Position numbers and translations under genes: made by a program. From Plectranthus barbatus (Eukaryota; Streptophyta; Magnoliopsida; Lamiales; Lamiaceae), in NCBI GenBank assembly GCA_026898455.1, contig JAPKLW010001547.1, positions 118,645 to 182,644 on the forward strand: 64,000 nt of DNA, read 5' to 3'. Below are positions 57,129-64,000 of this stretch, in pieces. The notes below the pieces were generated by a model. The model saw only the letters and a program-made list of their open reading frames with translations. It was not told where the DNA came from and ran no database searches. Each line of letters opens with the position of its first letter. Position 1 is the stretch's first letter.

Positions 57129-57697
57129 GAAGTCTCACCTCTTCTTGCAGGGATATTATGTTGAAATTGAAGTTGAAGTCCATGGCTGAATTTTCTCTTT
57201 TCAATTTTCCTATTCTGTTTGAACTTTAAGGATGATGCTGATAAATGATTATCCTTTTTGTTATGCAATATCTCCACATGCCCAGATGCTGGTTAGTTTT
57301 AGAATAAACTTATCGTGTTTAGCCCTCGGTCGGGCTACCTGAATTATGATTCGATAAAAGCTTGTTAATTGTATCAATTTAACTCAGTGTTGATAGTATT
57401 AAACTCGTGAGTTCCTACTTTCTAGGCAATTTCATTAAGTAGTAATACAAATACAATCATTTTACAAGATAATAATAATACAAATGAGAGGCTAAATTTA
57501 AGAGTGATTCACTACGTTCTTTTTTTTTCTTTTCGGCACATGAATTAATGACGTGGAAGTGAAATTAATATTTTATTATTAAATGTGAAAAAAATTTATT
57601 TTTTTAAATGAGTCAATTCGGTTAGGACCCTGAACGAACTTTTCTGATATTTGGGTTGTTTTGATATACCTCGAATGTTTAAAATTCTTAAATAATA
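57129..57697. other. 3' flank of the H-protein gene
   Basis: 3'UTR and AT-rich spacer. AATAAA occurs at 57303-57308, a plausible poly(A) signal. No other gene. Confidence 0.6.
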
Positions 57698-57899
57698 CTC
57701 CCTTCGTCCCGCTTAAATAGGTCCTTTTCATTTTGATACATTAATTTCGGAGCTAGTGTTTAGTAGCTAATTGTGGTTAATAATAAAATTGGCAATCGTA
57801 ATTTTGCCAATTTTATTATTAACCACAATTAACTACTAAACACTCTCCGAAATTAATGTATCAAAATGAAAATGGCCTATTTAAGCGGGACGGAGAGAG
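57698..57899. mobile_element. Near-perfect hairpin Stowaway-like MITE
   Basis: CTCCCTTCGTCCCGCTTAAA to AAGCGGGACGGAGAGAG, TA on both sides. Apart from a few mismatches and small gaps, the two 95-bp halves are reverse complements meeting at a short loop near 57802 (TCGTAATT), so the entire element is one hairpin. Other copies in this window only match at their ends. Confidence 0.92.
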
Positions 57900-58798
57900 T
57901 AACTTATTTATAAGCATAAATAATATATTTCTCGACTAATTCCCTATATTACAAAAATATAAAATATTTAATCAAAATCTTATCATTGAATGAAATTTTC
58001 AATCGTTTCTTATCAATTACTTCATAGAACCTTCCAATTTCTAGGACGTATAAGACGTTCGTTTTTGTAAGTGACTAATTCAAATAGGTTGAGGAAGTAC
58101 TATTGAATTTTTTAATCCAATTTCATATTATAAATAAAATTGTTCATGTAAAATTTCTACAGGACCCAGATGAAATTTCAGGAGAAAATTGGGGTAAAAC
58201 TAGAATTAAAGAAAGATAACCCTTGTCCCAAAAAATAAAATGAAAAAATATCTCTCACTGAATTTTCCTCGGAGGGAAACCCAATTTTTTTCATAACACA
58301 ATTGAAGTAGCAGCAGACGGAAGATGCTGCGGTTACTGCGCTCAATTCTGTTTCCAGACCTCCATCTATTGGAATCTTCGTTTAACAATTGCAACCGTTC
58401 CGTTTCAGTTTTGTTAAGTTTGTTTCAGATTCGTTAAGCAGCTGATAAAGTGTTTGTTATAAGTTCTCAGAGATACTAGCTGATGTAAACACAGTTTCCA
58501 GATGTAGAATTCATACTTCAAGTTCTCAATTGTTCTTCAGTATATAGTTTTCCACCATCTACTCCTCATTTCTACTATCGGTTCTCAAATGCTAGCTTGT
58601 TTGAGGTTGACGGCTGGTGCAGAGCAATTGCATGTCATGGCTGGGAATTAATTGCTGTGTGTGAGTTTTGTTATTGCGATACTTGTTTGCAGAATTTCAA
58701 GAATTTTATGGTAGCTATGATCAGCGTGATACATGTTTCTTAGTCCTTCTTAGAGTAGTGAATGTCATTTATTTTAGAGGAATTCTTTGAGCAAAGTA
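57900..58798. other. Intergenic DNA, possible transcribed leader
   Basis: AT-rich to about 58300; then more balanced sequence with a 37-codon frame from an ATG at 58324 (MLRLLRSILFPDLHLLESSF...) of no recognised family. It may be the 5' part of an unannotated transcript running into the tandem duplication below. Confidence 0.35.
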
Positions 58799-61035
58799 AC
58801 ATATACTCATGTAAATTGTGAATTGTCTTATTGATGAAATGCAGGGGCATGCAGCAGGAAGAAGAGTTGTTTTTGGTTGAAGCTTCTGGTTGAGGTACAT
58901 GAAATTGTATGATGAAGAAAGGTATGGAATCAACTCGATTGAGTCTTTATCTCATCTACAAAGAACTTTAATTTATAATCTTCAGCCTTTTATATTCTGC
59001 AGAGCTCATATCGTGAGTGCGTGTTGTTTGGATATTTGGTTTGTCCAGATGAGCTTCTTAGATGCATCCATGATGCTCTCCACTATATTTCCTGCTCGGT
59101 TTCTGGTAATCGCACAATTCCCAGTAACATCACTAGTTTTATTGTGTCTGCTAAAATATCTGATGTGAGAAAAACTAAAATGTAGATTCTCTCTCCATTA
59201 TCCATCATTAGTGGTGGTAAAATGTTTTAGTATGTTCATTGATGGGAACCTGCTTATCTTGATGCTTACAGATTTGCATTATGGTACAAGTTCCTATCAT
59301 GTGTTGATAATGATGCTTTTTTTGGTGAAAATGTTAAAAGTTGTAGTCCATCAGTGTTCTACAAAAAACAAGGAATCTGCTGGTAATGTGGTGCTTAGGA
59401 TTTTACCCTAGGTTCCTCTGCACCTCCCATGCCCAGCTACATCTAAAATTGCCAATCTCCCCCTTTAATGGATGATAAAGTTTTTCTCTATCATTCCTGT
59501 CGAGATTGGGATATTTTCTTTTTAAGTTTCCAATCTAGTAATGTGCAGCAACTCTCTCACTAACCATTTTCTGTTTATGTAGTTTCGTGTCCTGTCACCT
59601 ATTCAATAGTAAGACAGCTTCCTGAAACCTTGTATTTGGTTGTACAGTATATAATCTTGCACGGGGACTATCAGTTGTACATGAATATTAGAATCGAAAA
59701 AGGATGACATAGTCTGGCTGAACAAAGCAAAAAAGAAGCAGATTTGGAGTACAGTGATGCAAAGCAGGTAGAGAAAATGATCAGGTATTGACACAATGAA
59801 GAGGATTTTCTTATTTTGTTCAATTCTATGTTGTTTTTCTTCCTTCTCAGGATTTAATTTTACTGCTATTCCATGTTAGAAGTGGGGAATGTAATAAGAA
59901 ATAGCATCCACTGGTTTATCATAAATGACCAAATCTTTAGGGCAGACTGATAATATAGTCATGTAAATTGTGAATTATCTGATTGATGAAATGCGGGGGC
60001 ATGCAGCAGGAAGAAGAGTTGTTTTTTTGGTTGAAGCTTCTGGTTGAGGTACATGAAATTGTATGATGAAGAAAGCTATGCAATCAACACGATTGAGTCT
60101 TTATCTCATCTACAAAGAACTTTAATTCATAATGTCGAGCCTTTTATATTCCGCAGAGTTCATATCGTGAGTGGGTGTTGTTTGGATATTTGGTTTGTCC
60201 AGATGAGCTTCTTAGAGTGACCATCATTGACATTGCTTTGGTAGTTTCACACAATTCCCAGTAACATCACTAGTTTTGTGTCTGCCATAATATCTGATGT
60301 GAGAAAAACTTAAATGTAGATATAGATTCTCTCTCCATTATCCATCATTAGTGGAGCTAAAATGTTTTAGTATGTTCATTGATGGGAACCTGCTTATCTT
60401 GATGCTTACAGATTTGCATTATGGTACAAGTTCCTATCATGTGTTGATAATGATGCTTTTTTTGGTGAAAATGTTAAAAGTTGTAATCCATCAGTGTTCT
60501 ACAAAAACAAGGAATCTGCTGGTAATGTGGTGCTTAGGATTTTACACTAGGTTCCTCTGCAACTCCCATGCCCAGCTACATCTACAATTGCCAATCTCCC
60601 CCTTTAATGGATGATAAAGCTTTTTCTCTATCATTCCTGTCGAGATTGGGATATTTTCTTTCTAAGTTTCCAATCCAGTAATGTGCAGCAACTCTCTCAC
60701 TAACCATTTTCTATTTATGTAGTTTCAAGTCCTGCCATATATTCAATAGTAAGACAGCTTCCTGAAACCTTCTATTTGTTTGTACAGTATATAATCTTGC
60801 ACGAGGACTATCAGTTGTGCACGAATATTGGAATCGAAAAGGATGGCAAAGTCTGGCCGAACAAAGCAAGAAGAAGCAGATTGGGAGTACAGTGATGCAA
60901 AGCAGGTAGAGAAAATGATCAGGTATTGACACAATGAAGAGGACTTTCTTGTTTTGTTCAATTCTATGTTGTTTTTCTTCCTTCTCAGGATTTAACTTTA
61001 CTGCTATTCCATGTTAGAAGTGGGGAATGTGTTAA

Positions 61036-62969
61036 TGATAGAAGCAGAACCCAAATCACGTACAAGACGTGCCCAAGCGAATAAACGCTCCCAAAATAAT
61101 AATTTTATTGCTTACCGAAAGTTAATCCTAATGGGGATTTAAATACCCCAAAACAATATCTCAAAAATATCTTAAAGATACTTTCCTAAACAAAATCAAA
61201 TCAAATCAAATCAAAATAGAAAATAAATAACACATCCTAAAATAACTCAACTAAATCTAAGAAAATAAATAACTTAATTAAAATAACTAGATAATGTGAA
61301 TCAAGCTACGCCCACAAAGTAGGCTCATGCCCGTTCCCACCGACGAGTCCCTTTTTGAGACAAACTCAAAATTCTGCTTCATATCAATTCCATCCTCCTT
61401 CGAAACAACCTTGTCCTCAAGGTTGAAGTCAGAAAAATGAAACGAACTGTGAAACTCTTCCCACGGTAATGTTGGTTTCCTCACTCGCAGCCATGTCATC
61501 CAATATAAAGCAGCCATCTCCATTGCCACCACTGCGGCTGCCACCTTCTTGGGCGGAGTAGCGTGCAATTCAAATTGTTGCTCCGCGCAAGCGACCCATC
61601 CCATAGGATCTTCCACGCTGAACTCTGGCAGCGATAGGTTCATGCTGCCATCTCCCCTTGTGCCTCCCTCCTTCTTGACTGTTCCCGTCACGCCCTTCTT
61701 CATCTTCTTTGTTGCGCCCTGCGCAACGTTCTTCTTCTTTGTTGTGCCTTTCTTCTTCTTCATCCCCATCGCAGCTCCAGCACCCAGCATCTGACTGTCG
61801 CTGCTGGCCGCCAACTCACTCCCAGCCATGCCCAGTCGTCGCAACTCCTGCCCATACCTTCGTGCCCTCATCCTGCCTCCGCCTTCGCGCCGCTGTCCAG
61901 CACACCTGTCTGCCCCACCTGTCTCAGATTTGCGCCACTTGTGCCGTCCATGCCTAGATCCGCGCTGCCTCCGCCCAGTTCTGCGCTGCCTATGCCTATG
62001 CTGCCAGCACCCGTCGTTGCTGGGCTGCCCGTGCCCTGGTCTGCGCGACCCACGCCGCCAGCGCCTGTCATTGTTGCGCTGCCCCTACCTAGAGCACCCG
62101 TCGCTGCTGCGCCGCTTGCAGCACCCCCGTGCCAGCCGTCGCTCGCGCCACATGTGCGAAGGACGTCCTTTATGCGTGCGCAATTTCTTGCGCCCGACGA
62201 GCGACTGTCGCTGCTGTTTCCCTGGCAGCCTGCGTTTCTGGCGTGGCTTCTGCACCTGCACTGACGACTGTTGCATTGCCGTCTCCCCCTTACCTGCGCC
62301 AAGGCCCTTAGTGCCTTTCTCGCTTCCAGCTTTCGCAGAGTCTCCTGCGCCCAATGTGCCGCTCATACCCAACGCATTCCCAGCCTGCGCTGCACCTCCA
62401 TGGCCCAATGCGCCTCCAGCGCGGGCGCCCGCCGCTGCAGACTCCCTGGTAGTCGTCGTGCCTCGCGTTGCGGAACCCTTATGCTGCGATTGAAGAATCG
62501 AAGCAGATAGGGTTGCAAGTTTAACCGCAATCTTTACCAATTTCTCCCTCGTCTCTTGGTCGAATTCTAACCTGATCGACATTCCGGCGGGAACAGGATC
62601 CGGTAGGTCGGACCAATTGATAGAAGCAGAACCCAAATCACGTTACAAGACGTGCCCAAGCGAATAAACGCTCTCAAAATAATAATTTTATTGCTTACCA
62701 AAAGTTAATCCTAATGGGGATTTAAATACCCCAAAACAATATCTCAAAAATATCTTAAAGATACTTTCCTAAACAAAATCAAATCAAATCAAATCAAAAT
62801 AGAAAATAAATAACACATCCTAAAATAACTCAACTAAATCTAAGAAAATAAATAACTTAATTAAAATAACTAGATAATGTGAATCAAGCTACGCCCACAA
62901 AGTAGGCTCATGCCCGTTCCCACCGACGAGTCCCTTTTTGAGACAAACTCAAAATTCTGCTTCATATCA
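61036..62969 (-). mobile_element. Gag-only LTR retrotransposon (TR-GAG-like), 1934 bp
   Basis: LTRs 61036-61386 and 62618-62969 (about 351 bp) differ at only two substitutions and one single-base indel that I could find, so insertion was recent. Ends are TGATAGAAGC and TTCATATCA. The element points to the minus strand: a possible primer site TGGTCCGACC lies two bases inside the 62618 LTR, and a purine tract (GAAGGAGGATGG) precedes the 61386 LTR. Flanks are GTTAA (61031-61035) and GATAA (62970-62974), four of five identical. The 1.23-kb interior codes only for gag-like protein; no protease, integrase or RT. Confidence 0.88.
61287..62582 (-). pseudogene. Ty3-type Gag-like protein of the gag-only element
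   Basis: The likely start is the Met at 62582 (MSIRLEFDQETREKLVKIAV); an in-frame ATG at 62636 lies inside the 5' LTR. A long Gly/Ala/Ser-rich middle follows, with stops and at least two changes of frame between about 62090 and 61870. The C-terminal part, 61871-61287, carries the retrotransposon-gag signature LPEFSVEDPMGWVACAEQQF followed by KPTLPWEEFHSSFH, and runs on into the 3' LTR, ending at 61287. Real Gag activity from this copy is doubtful because of the frame breaks, unless these are sequencing or collapse errors in GC-rich repeats. Mirror-image Pro-rich frames on the plus strand are shadows. Confidence 0.7.
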
Positions 62970-63035
62970 GATAAGAAATAGCATTCCCTGGATTATCATA
63001 AATGACCAAATCACTAGGGCAGACTGATAAAATAC

Positions 63036-64000
63036 ACTGAATTTTTTTCTAAATGTTTTTTTATCTTTGCTAGTCATGATTTCAGTGAAAAAATATTTCT
63101 TGTGTAACTTACATATCATGGACTAATGCATAGTGTGTGCATATATATTTTTTTCTTTTTTTCTTTTTTGAGGAAAACAGAAACACTCTCTTTCAAGAGA
63201 GTATACGAGGTTCATATTTGCTCGACGATCGATGGTGGCAAAGCATAAAGTCCACCCCCTGCAACTTTTCATTAGATTCTTGGATAATTGTACCGGGTTC
63301 CTGGAATGAATGCAGCAGGTAAGCTCTCTTCAATCCTTGGCTCAAACTCGGCCTCTCGGTCTTCCCCACAGCACTCGGGCTCATGCTTAGACTCATGGAC
63401 GGATTTAGATCTTCGGTTGTGCACCTAGCACATTAGGGAATGTTGTGAATGTTTTAACCACATATTTCAATTTGTTTTATATTTTATTATCGGTAACTAG
63501 GTCAATTTTTTATTCATTGTGTGTAATAGTATTTTCGTGTTGTGCCTACGTGCACATCGGAGGATCCAAATGCGGACACATTCAGTGTTGTTAGCAGAAT
63601 TAAATTGGAAGGTTAGGCGATGTGGTCCCTTGGACTACAACCAAAATCTGTCCAAGGATCCACCAAATCAGCCAGCACTGGTCCCCCTTGCCAATGAGAT
63701 CTGCTCCTATATCATATATGTTATGTATATATAAATAAAAACATTAAAAATGATAGCAATTTTGTATATCATATTATTTATGTTGCTAGTGCTAGTTTCT
63801 ATGTCTAGGAACACTGTCCATTTTAAATTAGACTTAATTATTTGAAATAGCCATTTTGATAAAACACATATCAATTTTAGCCACTTTTATGTTTCCATTG
63901 CAATTTTAGCCAAAAGTACATATTTTAACATTGGAATTAGTTTACAAATCATTTGATTGCAAAAATTTTGACACTTATGTCTAATCAATTAGTTAAAATC
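63036..64000. other. Intergenic DNA to the window edge
   Basis: 63180-63440 is more balanced in composition, with a donor-like GCAGCAG|GTAAGC at about 63313 and a short frame from 63306 (MNAAGKLSSILGSNSASRSS...), but no recognised family. The rest is AT-rich; 63830-64000 has TAGCCA-type words that may begin another repeat running off the window. Confidence 0.4.

Larger units (their letters stand above)
58799..63035 (+). repeat. 1.15-kb tandem duplication; second copy split by an LTR element
   Basis: Copy 1 is 58799-59957; copy 2 starts at 59958, an offset of 1152 bp, and ends at 63035 once the 1934-bp insertion at 61036-62969 is removed. The copies are about 90% or more alike by eye over most of their length. 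Shared sequence includes splice-like junctions (GCAG|GGGCATGCAGCAGG, GGTTGAG|GTACATG) and a segment ending AAAGCAG|GTAGAG, so both may come from a spliced transcript. No protein family is recognised; frames differ between copies, so a non-coding RNA or decayed gene is as likely as a gene. Confidence 0.75.

Noticed and set aside
61549..62510. Long plus-strand Pro/Ala/Cys-rich reading frames opposite the gag element
   Set aside because: They are mirror frames of the Gly/Ala-rich gag region on the minus strand in GC-rich low-complexity DNA, with no start context or domain.

Overview
This is nuclear DNA of a flowering plant (a eudicot). Coding sequence is sparse, spliced with GT-AG (and one GC-AG) introns, and encodes plant organelle and phloem proteins. 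Most of the window is AT-rich intergenic DNA full of plant transposons. I cannot name the species from sequence alone. There is one 10-N assembly gap (52457-52466).

Intact genes, with splice structures that I rebuilt by frame and splice-site checks: a short phloem-protein-2/PP2-A lectin (1228-1977, +); a PP2-A1-like lectin (3462-4841, +) with a GC-AG intron; a ten-exon chloroplast inositol monophosphatase IMPL1 (5362-8791, -) with a 325-bp TRIM retroelement in an intron; a six-exon thylakoid cytochrome c6A (35140-36152, -); a NARROW LEAF 1-type trypsin-like protease (36568-39344, -, plus a 5'UTR exon near 41 kb); and mitochondrial glycine-cleavage H protein (55430-57128, +). A small predicted secreted peptide gene (11616-11987, -) has a diverged duplicate at 32156-32897.

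Layout: 0-9 kb is genic. 9-34 kb is a nest of repeats: a segmental duplication (about 10.5-13.7 kb and 29.5-34.1 kb, with a partial third copy at 15.0-15.8 kb), two solo LTRs with perfect 5-bp target-site duplications, nested Helitrons with a decayed PIF1-like helicase, fold-back elements and Stowaway-like MITEs. 35-41 kb is genic. 43-51 kb holds a Helitron inside a fold-back element, then a 6.35-kb interval bounded by LTR ends that contains a LINE and a 658-bp MULE-like element. 52-53 kb has a gapped Ty1/copia element. 54.5-57.9 kb contains the H-protein gene between two hairpin elements. 58.8-63.0 kb is a 1.15-kb tandem duplication, one copy of which was split by a young gag-only LTR element (61036-62969).

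The genes do not form an operon or a pathway cluster. Cytochrome c6A and NAL1 are simply same-strand neighbours, and the two PP2 genes look like an old tandem pair. I found no convincing new molecular system. The most informative material is the nested and paralogous insertions, which can be ordered in time, and the duplicated small-peptide locus.
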